Source: Anas platyrhynchos
Taxonomy: Eukaryota > Chordata > Aves > Anseriformes > Anatidae
DNA: 64,000 nt
Direction of reading: 5' to 3'
Assembly: GCF_047663525.1 (NCBI RefSeq)
Contig: NC_092588.1
Coordinates: 91,819,501-91,883,500 of the forward strand
This document shows positions 52,001 to 61,817 of the stretch, piece after piece. The position numbers were made by a program, and so were the translations under genes. Within the stretch, counting starts at the first letter, position 1, and each line of letters begins with the position of its first letter. The notes beneath the pieces were generated by a model. It searched no databases and was not told the DNA's origin. It saw only the letters and a program-made list of their open reading frames with translations.

Positions 52001-55000
52001 TAAAATAAATAAATAAATAAATGTTTTCCTGTGTTTTTAAGTATGTTTTTAAGTTTTAAAGTATATTTTAAATCCAGTATTTTAAAGGCAATTACACCAG
52101 TTTGCTTTCTGAGGAAGCCCTGGCTCATGTTGTAACTTTTCTCATGGAAATCAAATACATTTACTTCAAACCAATTCCTGTGTTTACAATATTGTGAGAT
52201 GCCTGATCTTTTTTTGAAAACAAAACACAAAAAACATCGTATTTGTAGTAATTCAATGTTAATAGTGGAAGCAGATACTGTAGAGGAGAATATAGCTTGA
52301 GGAATGCTTGAAGGTCTTTGTTACTTTGCGTTTTGTTTTTAGTCATGAATCCTTAAAATGTCATCTTAAATACATTTGTAAACAGAAGTGCATGCAGCAT
52401 TATTGCTGGTATCTGTGAGGAGTGCAAGATAGAAACTAATAATAGATTTTTTATTTTTGCAGTAATTCTTCAGAACTCATTAACTTGACAATTTTATTAC
52501 GTAGGTGGTTAATGTCTTAAGAACTTTGCTGGCTGGTTTGGATGAAGTTAAAAAGGAGAGAGAACAACTGGAAAATGACATGAAAGCTGTAAATTTTGAC
52601 ATGACGAGCAAATTCCTGGCTGCGCTTGCACAAGATGGTGCTATAAATGAGGAGGCTATCTCTGTGACTGAGTTGGACAGAATTTATGGAAGTTACACAC
52701 AGAAAGTGCAGGAGTCCTTGAAAAAGCAGGAAGAACTTCTCAAAAACATTCAGGTACCACCACCTGTCTGTATGTTGTCTTTGCTCTCAAACTATAGCAG
52801 CAATTCCTCAACATTTCCAGTACAGTAGAAATCTACAGCTTTTTTTTTTTTTCTGTAGATATGCTTTCTACTCCATTTTGCTTATGACTGTCATAGAACA
52901 ATTGATACTCCTTTATCCCTCTGATCACGGAAAAATACAGGGTTTTGGTTTAGTATTCACTGGAAAGAAATGTAGATTTCTAGCAGACTCTGCCAGAGCT
53001 CCAGTGTCAGTTCTCTTGGCCCGATTCTGCAGATGGTTTTGCCATTGAAGAAACTTAACTGTGCGTAAGAAGTTTTGGTTTGGTTTAATCTTTTTTTCCT
53101 CCTCCTGTCATCCCATCTGGATAGTTATTTTTGGGATAAGAAGCGACCTGTCTTTGCTGTCTGTTAGACATTTTCTGTCTCTGAAGAACGTTTTGGTTTA
53201 TTTCTTATTGTTATTTACAATGTGTTCAACTTCCAGCATCTGTAATGCTCAAAAGTAAAAATTATTGAAAATTTCTTATACTGTGACTTATCTCAGTCTT
53301 AATTTGTGAGTAACACTAGGGACAGGTACCTGAAACATCTGGCAAAAGAGTAGGTCCTAGTGCTTAGACAAATAAGAACAATTGTTTGAGTGGTGATGGG
53401 GCCTATTTGTGTGCAAGATTACTTGTGACTTCTGACTACAACTTGCACTTATTTTTTCCCTTTCTGAAGAGTTATTGTTTCTAGATGACAATATGGGCAC
53501 TGCATTTATCAGGTATCTTATATTCATACATTTCTTAACATAGATACTTCTAAAATCTTGATGGATATTACTTTGATATTTGAGTGTCCTGGAATACAAG
53601 TTTGATTGCTGCTTCTGGCAGCTGAAGTAGTCTTTTAATTTTTTTTCCTAAAGAAATGAGATGCAACTGAGCCTCTTGTCAGTTTTCTTCTTCTCTGGCC
53701 TTTTAATAGCTTGCCAATGTCAACCAGATTTGAGGTAGAGCTTCTAAAAAAATTGTAACTTTTGAGATGATTTTATAAATATCAGTGGAGTATAGCACAG
53801 CAGAGAGCCTAATTAGTATATTCTCTGAAGGAATCTCTATAGTAGGAACTAAGGAATTACCTGGAGGTCAACCAAAGAGAACAGATAATTAATTGATACC
53901 TCCTGCCTGTCAATTAATACACATTTAATTCTGAAATAGCCACTGCACTTGGCAGTTATCAAGTATCAGGAAGTACATTGTGTGGCTGGAAGGTGATGAA
54001 GGTAGGCATTGGGAAAAGGGGGTAGAAGCCATGAGTAAAATTAAGAACAGGAGGTGCAGAATCTTACATGAAACCAGGCTGCATTATTATCATTGCTCAT
54101 TTTTTTCCCTTTTTCCTTTTAAGAATGCACATCAAGATTTTTCAAAGATGAAACAATCAAACAATGAATCTAATTTAAGAGAAGAAGTTTTGAAGAACTT
54201 AGCTGTGGCAAATGACAAATTTGTGGAACTTGTAGCCAATTTAAAAGAAGGCACAAAGGTAAAGTAATTCTTAAAGAACAGGAAGAATGTTTTATTTACA
54301 CAGTGAGATGTGAATCTAAAGTCATAATAAACGTCATAGTCAATGCTAGATAGGAGGTACGTTTTTGAAAATTGTACTGCTGAAGTGAGGACAGTGAGTT
54401 GCTTGAATTTTGTTTTGATAGCTGTGAAACACTTCGTTCCTTTCTGAAAAGCAAGCTTTTTTGAGTGTTGATTTATATTGAAATAGGAACAGGTATTGAT
54501 TACAGCTGAGTAACTAATGCTGAAGGACCCAGAAAAGCCATTTTATATGAAGAATTTTCATTTGTTCTCCCATAATAATTAATCAGTTTATCAAATCCAT
54601 GTTTTATATACTGCTGGTGCATACATGAGGAAAGATGAGGAGGGCTTTATTTAACTTGCTTTTTTGATCTGGGCTTCTGGAATGTGTCTCTTATTGCTTC
54701 AGTACTAAATGCTTTTACTGATTTATTGAATTGGTAGTCCGCTAGAGCAAAAAAAAAGAAAACAAAGCTTTGAAATGTCAATGAAAATTGAATGCATGGA
54801 ACTGACTGAAGGCAGTAGAATAATTACCCCCCCCAAAAAAAATTAAAAAAATCCGTGTAGTTCCTCACTAAGTGACCAAGTTTTGTTCTGTTTTTAAATA
54901 GTCTTTCCAGTCTTGAACTATGTATGTAGTTTTTAATCTTATAAGTAAGTACAATTGTACAATATTAGAGGTAAGGACGAGAGCTGGCTAGTGTCTACTT

Positions 55001-58000
55001 TGGAAAAGAATACAAATGCACTAGCAAATTTTACTGGAACAGCAGGTTCTTGGCAAAGTAGTAATGTAATGCCTATAACTGGGTCAGTATGTAGAAATAC
55101 ACTAGCATAGAGTCTGAAAGTATTGATTGAGCATGTTAATTTTTTCTTTACTAGTTTTACAATGAGCTGACAGAAATCCTTCTGAAATTCCAAAACAAAT
55201 GCAGTGACATTGTCTTTGCTCGCAAGACTGAAAGAGATGAACTGCTCAAGTAAGATTTAAATACTTTAAACATTGTAGAAATTAAGTATTTATCAGAAGG
55301 TAATCTTTGGACAAGTTTATTATGGTACTTGATGACACAAGAAAGGATGAATGTGTTGACTATATCCTCTTTGCCTCGTGTGTTAACCCTACTCTCCTTC
55401 TCTTGAAAATCTACAAAAATAATAGACGTAAATAGTGAATGCTACTTAGAAGTCTGTTTTCCTGTTCCCATACAGTGTGAACATGTGTCATCTTACCATG
55501 ATTTTACTCTACTGCATTTTTTGGTGTGCGTCTGGTGGTAATTTTATTTTATTCTTTTGTTTGAGGAGCTTTTGATTTCTGCATCTTGCCCTTGCTGTCA
55601 TCATGGTTTGAGAAGTTATCTAAGTGTTTCAGCATATAATTGCCTTCTGTGTCCCCCAGTGTGATGGAGGGAAAAACACTGGTCTCTGCTCTGTAGTCTG
55701 ATCTGGTCTATTATGTTATTATTTAGATTATGTGGGTTGCCTGTGCTACTGAAGAAAGTTAAGTAGTTTTTATCCTTCCTGTGAAGGGAACAGTTGTGTT
55801 GTTTTTGTCCCTAGCATGTGATCAAGTTAGTGTAGTATGCTTCAAATGTAATTTTTGTGCACTTGGTGTAAGAAGAAAGGATAATTGAAAAGGCTCGCCT
55901 TTTCCAGTTTTCAGCTTTCTTCAGCAAAGCGCATTGCCTTTAATAAAAAGGGCTCGTTCTTAGTAAAACTATAATTGGTGAAACTGCAGCTGTTCTGTGC
56001 ATGTACCTTGTTGTGAATGCTTAGCCCTCAAATTTTACCTTGTCTAACCTCATCCTTTTTGGAATTGCTTTTTACCACTTGGTTATTGTGTTTTAAAATA
56101 CTTGGCAACCATATACAACCCCTTCCACCTCTTTTTTTCCCCCTCCCTTCCTTCATACGTGAAGTTTGGAAGCTGTAAGCTGCCAAACCAAGGCTTAAGT
56201 CTGAATATTTCATGTCTCTAATATGTTAGAATTCAGTGTTAAAGAGGTAGGTGTAGTGTTGATATAACATTCAGCTGAATCTTGCAATGATACTCTCTTT
56301 TACTTCCTCATGTGTTAACTGTTCACTGACATGAAACTCTCAAGGTTTGCAGAAATGATTGGATTTGGGATATTTGTAGTATGTCTACCAAATGTATTTC
56401 TGAGTATGCTCAGCCTATGTTTTTTGGCTGAAATGGTCTGTGTTGTGCGCTGTGTCCTACCTGCCCTTCTGCCCCATTAAAATCAAAATACTGGCTGTGG
56501 GTTCTGTCTTGATATAGCAAAAATGAATTTGGGGAACTGGTATCTCATGTAGTGCTGGCGACCTTGTTTCATGATTGCCCATTGGATGACCAGTTTTAAT
56601 AGTGTTTTAAGCTCTACATTTGATGTGCTTGGTTGCTGGTTGGCCAAAATAGACTTCATTCTGAAAGCCACCAATCTTTACAGCTTAGTTTTAAGAAGAA
56701 AATTGCTAATTCCTTCCCTTATTTTTTTCTAAGATGGTAGATACTGGTTTTGATAGTTTCAGGATAATAACAGCATTGAATAATTACTCCACTGTCTGCA
56801 GCAAGTAGTTTGACATACGTGTATGTAACAATGTATGTAATGGTGCACGAAGACAGTATTTCCAGCTCTTTATCACCATTCCTTTTTCCTAGTGATACAG
56901 CAGGGATAGTTTTCTTGCAAAGGCAGTTTTTTTGGAGCTCTTGTTTGTCTCTTATTTTTTTTCCAACCAGTAAAGTTGCTAGTTTTGTTCTTTGGAGCTC
57001 ACCTTTGCATGCTATATAATAGAAGCCTGTAGTTTGTTGCTAACTAGACTGTATGCCTTTGTCAGTCTCCCTTGTCTTCTGTTTCAGAATACCAGGTATG
57101 AAGTTCTAGCTGTTATATGTTGCTATGTATCTTGTATACTATATTTTTATGTGAAGTTTTTTGAAACTTTAACTGCTTTCTGAAGTGTTTTGGAGGAATC
57201 TGTCAAATCTCAAGTATTAAATCTTTTGCATTGAATAATATACTCTATCCATCTGAATATGTAACTGCTTCCTCAGAATTTTCATGACAAGCTGACTGTA
57301 AAATCTGCTCACTGTTTAATGGAAGCTAAAACATGACACCAAAGCCTCCTTGTATCTTACCAAAGTAATATCCAAGAGTAGTGATCTATACCTAGTATTG
57401 AGCTGGAACATAAAGATGTTATTAGAATAATAAATGTAACATTTAATCAAAGATTGGCTGGAGGATTTTCTGTAATGAAAGTGATTTGCACTCTAAATTG
57501 TTTGAGCTAGCTCACTGATTAGGCTTTACATATTAAATTTATTTTGTCACTTTTTCTTAATATAGTTTGCTGAAGTGTATAACAATTTGTAAATAAAGCT
57601 GTATGTTTTCTTGTCTGTTTTTAATAGAGATTTGCAGCAAAGCATTGCTAGGGAGCCTAGTGCACCCTCTATTCCTCTGCCTACATATCAGACCACACCG
57701 GCTGGAGGAGGTAAGCCTGCTGCATCATCGACTCCCACTCCAGCACCCAGAACCATGGTGGTAAGTAAATGTTCCAGAATTGGTGGGTTGGAAATAGAAG
57801 GTTCATACTCTGGAAGTCTGATCTATATCTTGTTTATATAATTCCTTAATGTATTGGTGTATTTAGAGAAGGGTAGAAGTGAAATAGAGGGAGAAGTCTC
57901 AAAACTTCATGGAGAGTTAGTGGTTTTCATAATTGTATGTCTGAAATGGAAAGTTCACTGTTTTCCAGATGCTATGCATTATTATCTATATAAAGGGAAT

Positions 58001-58015
58001 ATAGAATGTCTCTCC

Positions 58016-58049
<34 letters not shown>

Positions 58050-59288
58050 AAAAGTAAATCATAACCAAAGCTTTTAATTCCATGACTTTCTGAAAGAAGC
58101 TCCAACTTAATTCACCCTCTTTTGTTAGGGTGCTAAACCACAGCCACCAGCACGGCCACCACCACCGGTGATTTCCACAGCAAGCAGTTCTACTGCATCT
58201 GCACCAACTGGACCAGCTGCAGCTCCTGCAGCTCCTGCTGCAGCTCCTCCTGTTGCTCCTGCTCCCGGAGTCGGTGCATCCAGCACTGCACCATCACAAG
58301 CACAGGGACCTCCTTACCCAACTTATCCAGGTTTCCCAGGGTATGCTATTGGAGTACTTACGCTGTTGTGTAACCCATAATATAAAAGCACTTATTTGTT
58401 ACCTGTGACATATTTAAATCGTTTTTTTATCACTGAACATATGTTTAGTGTTCTTGAGGTGTGGTGATTTTTTAGTTTTAATTATGTAATTCCTGTTGGA
58501 ATCATTTGCTGACAGTATTTATGGGGGGATTCATTTTGGTTGCAGGGTTTTTCCTTTTTTTTCCCATTTCCCCTTTTTAAAAGGAGGAGATAGGACTGCA
58601 GTTCCTTAACCATGGTTTGTGGACTGTTGCCATCCCTTGCATAATTAGTTGGTTTTTATCTCCTAAGTGTTGGCATATCATTTTTAAAATCCTGGTATCT
58701 TGCTAAAGATGCTGAAGTACACAGAACAAATTGCATTTGAGTAGTGTACTTTATTCTGGTGCTTTTTCATTTCTTTTGGAGTCAGGACAAGGAGTTGGAA
58801 ACAGCTGCCATCTTTTTCAGTAGCAGGCTCTGAAAATGTTAATATATGTACAATGATGTTAAGCATAAGAGAATCAGTTTGCATCAGTTCTTCTAGTTTC
58901 AGCAAGTTACTTTGCTCTACTTTCGGTCTCCAGTTATGTTCCATGCAGTATACTTTGTTTGGTCCTTAAAAGTTGCCACACTTTCTGTTGCACAGAGTAG
59001 TATGAAAAGAAAGCTTTTACAGTGATTGCATTTTTTGTGTCTATCAATAAGTTAAATTACTTTCAAACTAGTGTTATCAGTGTTTTGCAACTAAAACATG
59101 CTTTTTTTTCTTCACACAGGTATTGCCAGATGCCAATGCCAGTAGGCTATAATCCATACATGTATGGCCAGTATAATCTGCCATATGTGCCATCACCTGT
59201 CTTTCAGAACCCAGGACAACCACCATATCCAGCATCTCAACAACCTGGATACCCTTTTCCTCAACAGCCTTATTACCCTCAGCAATAG
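24151..59288 (+). CDS. PDCD6IP: PDCD6IP (ALIX), complete coding region in 18 exons
   Basis: ALIX is a cytosolic ESCRT adaptor. It bridges cargo, TSG101 (ESCRT-I) and CHMP4 (ESCRT-III) in multivesicular-body sorting, cytokinetic abscission and membrane repair. The 18 exons join in phase at GT-AG sites into 876 codons plus TAG (human 868 residues). The Bro1 domain is about 1-357, with the CHMP4-contact isoleucine at 211 (human 212). The V domain is about 361-701, with F675 (human F676) in the YPXnL cargo pocket. The proline-rich tail is about 702-876. Motifs kept in the tail are PSAP 716-719 (TSG101), PTPAPR 742-747 (CIN85-type SH3), ARPPPP 758-763 (endophilin) and [14 protein letters not shown] 809-822 (ALG-2, with CEP55 binding next to it). 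Start: ATG at 24151 in GGCCATGA, giving [11 protein letters not shown]. The protein is one residue shorter than human in exon 1 and longer in the tail. Domain boundaries are from family knowledge. Confidence 0.97.
24361..24385. repeat. GGCAC pentamer array beside the exon 1 donor
   Basis: Five perfect GGCAC units start four bases after the exon 1 boundary, so they lie inside or directly against the U1 recognition window. Confidence 0.95.
25053..25079. repeat. Homopolymer of 27 C
   Basis: Twenty-seven consecutive C between GTTT and GAAAAATAAAAG in intron 1. Long C/G homopolymers are rare and assembly length is unreliable. Confidence 0.9.
28956..30427 (-). pseudogene. CR1 ORF2 reverse-transcriptase half (copy C), disrupted
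   Basis: Reverse-transcriptase region continuing from the endonuclease frame. It passes from [18 protein letters not shown] into an in-frame TAA at complement 30227-30229 (where copy D has tyrosine), then resumes with [10 protein letters not shown]. It continues through [20 protein letters not shown] and [19 protein letters not shown]. The catalytic box is FAADTKLG (GCT at complement 29750-29752). A second frameshift near 29140 separates the last 60 or so residues ending VELSDMA. It cannot encode active RT. Confidence 0.93.
30280..31770 (-). pseudogene. CR1 ORF2 endonuclease half (copy C)
   Basis: A 496-codon frame holding the APE-type endonuclease that nicks target DNA, then the linker and the start of RT. 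Visible endonuclease motifs are TNALSM near residue 23, AITETWW near 47, [11 protein letters not shown] near 150 and [10 protein letters not shown] near 223. These carry the expected N, E, D/N and D-H catalytic positions. The frame ends at [10 protein letters not shown] after a frameshift near 30310. The long open frame shows the insertion is fairly young even though the copy is dead. Confidence 0.93.
31812..32456 (-). pseudogene. CR1 ORF1 C-terminal esterase domain (copy C), 5'-truncated
   Basis: A 214-codon frame ending [11 protein letters not shown], upstream of ORF2 with a gap of about 40 bases. It contains the GDSL-type block (SVVGDSLLK near residues 50-58) of the SGNH-hydrolase/esterase domain found in CR1-clade ORF1 proteins, which also bind RNA. 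At the C-terminal block, where I expect D-x-x-H (DGVHLS), the sequence reads TDGSLSFRG, so the catalytic histidine appears lost. The N-terminal half of ORF1 is missing. Confidence 0.85.
33944..33998 (+). CDS. PDCD6IP: PDCD6IP exon 2
   Basis: 55 bases completing codon 69 and ending at codon 87 ([18 protein letters not shown]). Acceptor TTTTTGTAG, donor CAG followed by GTAAGA. Confidence 0.96.
33999..35780 (+). other. PDCD6IP: PDCD6IP intron 2
   Basis: AT-rich intron with no other feature recognised. Confidence 0.85.
35781..35850 (+). CDS. PDCD6IP: PDCD6IP exon 3
   Basis: 70 bases, [21 protein letters not shown] and onward, Bro1 domain. Acceptor AACTTTCAG, donor CTGG followed by GTATGT; ends in phase 1. 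Confidence 0.96.
35851..37334 (+). other. PDCD6IP: PDCD6IP intron 3
   Basis: AT-rich intron with no other feature recognised. Confidence 0.85.
37335..37462 (+). CDS. PDCD6IP: PDCD6IP exon 4
   Basis: 128 bases, [19 protein letters not shown] to KHYQ, Bro1 domain core. Acceptor TTGATTGCAG, donor CAG followed by GTACAG; ends in phase 0. Confidence 0.96.
38007..38160 (+). CDS. PDCD6IP: PDCD6IP exon 5
   Basis: 154 bases encoding [20 protein letters not shown], then [17 protein letters not shown] and [14 protein letters not shown] of the Bro1 domain. Donor AGAG followed by GTATAC; ends in phase 1. Confidence 0.96.
39154..39185 (-). repeat. CR1 terminal octamer array, four units
   Basis: TCACAGAA four times without mismatch, the characteristic CR1 3' end on the minus strand. 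Copies B and C retain only about two decayed units. Confidence 0.95.
39252..41822 (-). pseudogene. CR1 ORF2 broken by a single in-frame stop (copy D)
   Basis: One reading frame runs from [20 protein letters not shown] inside the endonuclease to the natural end VELRDMV, about 855 sense codons. It is interrupted only by TAG at complement 39930-39932, where copies B and C have AAG (lysine) in [12 protein letters not shown]. The endonuclease motifs [10 protein letters not shown] and QSDHEMVEF are kept. The RT box is intact ([11 protein letters not shown] at complement 40047-40049), as are [16 protein letters not shown] and [12 protein letters not shown]. The absent 5' part includes the first endonuclease catalytic residues, so the copy is not autonomous whatever the stop does. 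Confidence 0.94.
42398..42420. repeat. Imperfect CA microsatellite
   Basis: Short CA run with T and A interruptions in PDCD6IP intron 5. Confidence 0.85.
43580..43680 (+). CDS. PDCD6IP: PDCD6IP exon 6
   Basis: 101 bases, [20 protein letters not shown] to DTLPK. Contains I211, equivalent to the human CHMP4-contact I212. Acceptor CAACCCCAG, donor AAG followed by GTTAGT. Confidence 0.96.
43681..46135 (+). other. PDCD6IP: PDCD6IP intron 6
   Basis: AT-rich intron with an A run near 44594-44610; no other feature recognised. Confidence 0.85.
46136..46252 (+). CDS. PDCD6IP: PDCD6IP exon 7
   Basis: 117 bases, 39 whole codons, [20 protein letters not shown] to EEIGRLQ. It starts and ends in phase 0, so skipping it would keep the frame. 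Acceptor TTTCCAG, donor CAG followed by GTGTGT. Confidence 0.96.
46253..48181 (+). other. PDCD6IP: PDCD6IP intron 7
   Basis: AT-rich intron. Eight GA units at 48131-48146 lie about 35 bp before the exon 8 acceptor, within the region normally holding the branch point. No other gene seen. Confidence 0.85.
48182..48404 (+). CDS. PDCD6IP: PDCD6IP exon 8
   Basis: 223 bases, [16 protein letters not shown] to VPLSQKFT, end of the Bro1 domain. Acceptor ATTTTCTAG, donor ACGG followed by GTAAGC; phase 1. Confidence 0.96.
48405..49164 (+). other. PDCD6IP: PDCD6IP intron 8
   Basis: 760-bp intron with no other feature recognised. Confidence 0.85.
49165..49288 (+). CDS. PDCD6IP: PDCD6IP exon 9
   Basis: 124 bases, [20 protein letters not shown] to EATNLANG, start of the V domain. 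Acceptor CTTGTAG, donor ATGG followed by GTAAGT. Confidence 0.96.
49289..49984 (+). other. PDCD6IP: PDCD6IP intron 9
   Basis: 696-bp intron with no other feature recognised. Confidence 0.85.
49985..50162 (+). CDS. PDCD6IP: PDCD6IP exon 10
   Basis: 178 bases, [20 protein letters not shown] to NKEILDE, V domain. Acceptor TTTTTCAG, donor GAA followed by GTAAGC; ends in phase 0. Confidence 0.96.
50163..50629 (+). other. PDCD6IP: PDCD6IP intron 10
   Basis: 467-bp intron, the second shortest in the gene. Exon 10 reads on into it for 46 codons before a stop, which would give a truncated product if retained; no evidence that it is. Confidence 0.8.
50630..50741 (+). CDS. PDCD6IP: PDCD6IP exon 11
   Basis: 112 bases, [20 protein letters not shown] to LYKPLRA, V domain. 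Acceptor CTCTTGCAG, donor GCAG followed by GTAAAG. Confidence 0.96.
50742..51502 (+). other. PDCD6IP: PDCD6IP intron 11
   Basis: 761-bp intron with no other feature recognised. Confidence 0.85.
51503..51672 (+). CDS. PDCD6IP: PDCD6IP exon 12
   Basis: 170 bases, [20 protein letters not shown] to AKTLQGSE, V domain. Acceptor CCACCAG, donor GAG followed by GTAAAG; ends in phase 0. Confidence 0.96.
51673..52504 (+). other. PDCD6IP: PDCD6IP intron 12
   Basis: 832-bp AT-rich intron with a short AAAT array near 52004-52022; nothing else recognised. Confidence 0.85.
52505..52753 (+). CDS. PDCD6IP: PDCD6IP exon 13
   Basis: 249 bases, 83 whole codons, [20 protein letters not shown] to LLKNIQ, long V-domain helices. 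Acceptor TTACGTAG, donor CAG followed by GTACCA. Confidence 0.96.
52754..54123 (+). other. PDCD6IP: PDCD6IP intron 13
   Basis: 1.4-kb intron with no other feature recognised. Confidence 0.85.
54124..54258 (+). CDS. PDCD6IP: PDCD6IP exon 14
   Basis: 135 bases, 45 whole codons, [20 protein letters not shown] to LKEGTK. The first residues differ from human VSHQEF but length is kept. Acceptor CTTTTAAG is AAG rather than CAG/TAG, a weaker but allowed site. Confidence 0.95.
54259..55154 (+). other. PDCD6IP: PDCD6IP intron 14
   Basis: 896-bp intron with no other feature recognised. Confidence 0.85.
55155..55249 (+). CDS. PDCD6IP: PDCD6IP exon 15
   Basis: 95 bases, [20 protein letters not shown] to ERDELLK, end of the V domain. 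Its first residue F675 corresponds to human F676, which grips YPXnL late-domain peptides. Donor CAA followed by GTAAGA. Confidence 0.96.
55250..57627 (+). other. PDCD6IP: PDCD6IP intron 15
   Basis: 2.4-kb AT-rich intron with no other feature recognised. Confidence 0.85.
57628..57760 (+). CDS. PDCD6IP: PDCD6IP exon 16
   Basis: 133 bases, [20 protein letters not shown] to PTPAPRTMV. Carries the TSG101-binding PSAP (716-719) and the CIN85-type PTPAPR (742-747). Acceptor TTTAATAG, donor GTG followed by GTAAGT. Confidence 0.95.
57761..58128 (+). other. PDCD6IP: PDCD6IP intron 16
   Basis: 368-bp intron, the shortest in the gene, with a 27-T run (58019-58045) 83 bp before the acceptor. Confidence 0.85.
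58019..58045. repeat. Poly(T) tract, 27 T
   Basis: Run of 27 T upstream of the exon 17 acceptor, a likely variable-length polypyrimidine stretch. Confidence 0.9.
58129..58340 (+). CDS. PDCD6IP: PDCD6IP exon 17
   Basis: 212 bases encoding most of the proline-rich tail. It holds ARPPPP (758-763), an alanine/proline-rich run (about 778-797) and [13 protein letters not shown] (809-821). Acceptor TTTGTTAG, donor CAGG followed by GTATGC. Confidence 0.95.
58341..59119 (+). other. PDCD6IP: PDCD6IP intron 17
   Basis: 779-bp intron with no other feature recognised. Confidence 0.85.
59120..59288 (+). CDS. PDCD6IP: PDCD6IP exon 18, coding part
   Basis: Codons 821-876 and stop [23 protein letters not shown] and onward to PYYPQQ. 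The tail is Tyr/Pro/Gln-rich, as in the self-associating C terminus of mammalian ALIX. Acceptor TTCACACAG. Confidence 0.96.
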
Positions 59289-59780
59289 ATCTGCACAGAA
59301 GCTCTGCTTGTTAAAAATTCGGGAGAAAATTGCAATAAGGATACTAAAACTTCAGCTTCAGTTAATGTACCATACTGAACTGTAGGCAGTCTATAACTCT
59401 TGTTCATTGTTAACTGCTCAAAAGTGTCTAGATCAGTTTTTGATTACATGAAACACTCAAAGATCTGTGGCAGCAGTACAGACTGTAGAGTAAAACCAGA
59501 ACTAGAACCTAATTCAGTGGTCTGAAATTGTACACTACATGTTGGCTAGACCAAAACGTTTCTTTGCAAAAATCCTATTAAAAATGGATTAGATGAGAAA
59601 AATGGAGCAGTGCTTGCACTGGGTGTTATATATTCTATGGAACTACATAGCATTTCCTTCTATACTCTTAATGGTTTGTATTTTTTGAGTTTAATTAAAA
59701 TAAGCTATTTTGTCTAATAATCAAGGCCTTGTAAATCATCAGTAAAAAAATAAATTACGTAAGAATGGTTTAAACACTTG
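59289..59780 (+). other. PDCD6IP: PDCD6IP 3' UTR, proximal form
   Basis: AT-rich sequence after the stop codon up to the first strong AATAAA. The true 3' end may be further right; the distal candidates at 61726 and 63343 would give UTRs of about 2.5 or 4.1 kb. Confidence 0.6.
59749..59754 (+). terminator. Candidate proximal polyadenylation signal
   Basis: AATAAA about 460 bases after the stop codon. A T/G-rich stretch (TTATATTTTGTGTGG, 59801-59815) follows within about 50-60 bases, consistent with a downstream element. Confidence 0.55.
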
Positions 59781-61725
59781 GCATTTTCATTACCATTAAA
59801 TTATATTTTGTGTGGTTTTAGGTTCTTTCATTTGTCCCTTGACTTACACTTGGCTGTAATGCCAAAATAACATCTCAAATGCTTAGCCTTACAACTGAAT
59901 TTACACCTCTTCTCCTTGAACCTCTATTTTTTTTGTAAGTCTATAACTAACCATTTTGATACTGGTAGTTGAAGTCTTGTGAATAGAATCCTGTAACTTT
60001 GGAAGTGTTTTGGACTAAACAATTTTCATTATCACTTTAAAAGAACAGTTATTGTCATCTCAAGAAAATGTTTTGAAAGAAGAGAGATCAAGATCCGTTT
60101 TAGAGGACCAGTGGTTGGTTGGTTTAACCCATGTTTTTCACAGAAGTTAATCAAAAATGTGTAATTGATTAACTGTTGATTGTTGGAGTTTTTCAAATTG
60201 TTTTTATATGATATTTTTCCCCCAGTAAAGAGCTCAAACTTTATGCATTCCCTCAGGGAGCTTATTATCTGTGGAGAGTTTTTTTTTTATGGTAGAAAAA
60301 ATTATCTTGTAAATTAAAGCACACTGAATATTTACTTTTGGATCCATTTTCTTAAGGGACTACCTTGCATTATGTTTTGCATGAAGATAGTGAAGAATAT
60401 AAGCTTATTGCCAATGGCTTCTACCAAATATTTGCTAAACTTCTTTCATATTTTTTAAACATGATGTGTAGTCAGGGAGTCACTCCTCCTGTAGCCCTTA
60501 GTTCTGTAGGACAGTTAATTTCTTGAGTGCTTCATACAAGATGTTCTGGCCATACAGAATAGTTATCACAATATCTATGTTAAATGTTACTACTTTTGTT
60601 TTTCTATTTAAGTGCCTGATTAAAATAGCAAGGTATAGTTTAATGGAGGGGGGGGTTAGAGGGTGCCAGTTACTGTAGCATCTGGGTGTGAACCTTACTG
60701 GATCTTGAATACTCTTCCGCTTAAAGAAAGCGACATACATATCCATGTGAGCTTCTTTCTTTGTCTCAAGTTCTTGCTATGTGATCACTCAAATTACTTC
60801 GTGAAGGCTACTCATCTTTAATGCTCCCTGTCCCCCACAGAAAATGTAAATCATAAAGTGAAAAGTAAACATCTCTCAGAACATGAGTATCTAGTTCTAA
60901 ACAGATTTACCAGATCTGTAGAAGCTCAGTCATGTAGGGGAAAAGGATGGAATAGGTGAATTGAACACCACAGATGCAATGGTGTGCAAAGAGAGGTGCT
61001 TTGCATTTCTTTATAACCGTGGCTGAATGGGGTGGCACAGGGACATCTCCAATGTTTTTCATAAGAATAATACTTAAGAGGCAAGCAAGGACAATGAGAA
61101 AAGGCTAGGAAGGGAACTGTTTTGAATCAACAATCAGAATCTGATTTTACTCTTAATTGGAAAAAATAGCAGTTTTCCACTAATATCACTGTGTTGATGT
61201 GAGCAAGTGCAAGTTTAACTCAGCTATTTTAGTTCTACATTTCTAGTACACTATTGCCTGTAGATTGTTCTGTTTGCACATTAGATGCATTTGAGCTATT
61301 GGGTAAGTTTTGTTTCTAGTGCCTCAATTTATAGGACTTATTTCAATGCTGTATAAAAAAGTAACTTGTTCAGCATAAGGGTTCCTAGAACTGAAATTTT
61401 AAGGTTTCCTAGATTTAAAATCACTGTTAAAACATTTTTCCAATTGTTACTGTTTGTTTTAGTTTGCTATTAGTTGAATATGTATAGAAATCTGTGCATT
61501 ACTTTCAGCTTTCATATGACCATTTTTCTTTTTTCTAAAAAGAACAGAAAAATCCAGAGACATGTATGTATCTGCTTTTAAGCATGCAGCTGTCATGACT
61601 TCAGTTGAAATGTTACCTTGTTCTTCTATAGTTTATTAAAAAAAAATCAGTTAGAAAACCTGATTTCATGGTTTCTCTCTTGAGTACTATGGCTTCAGAA
61701 AAGTCTTTACTTTGCAAAGGATGGA

Positions 61726-61731
61726 AATAAA
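61726..61731 (+). terminator. Candidate distal polyadenylation signal
   Basis: AATAAA followed by TGCTGTGGTG at 61755-61764. Would define a UTR of about 2.5 kb if used. Confidence 0.4.
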
Positions 61732-61817
61732 TGATGGGTTCCCAAGTGAGTTTCTGCTGTGGTGAATGCACTTAGCGTATCAGCTACTGTGTGGAAACAG
61801 TGTCCTGTGTCCAGCAC

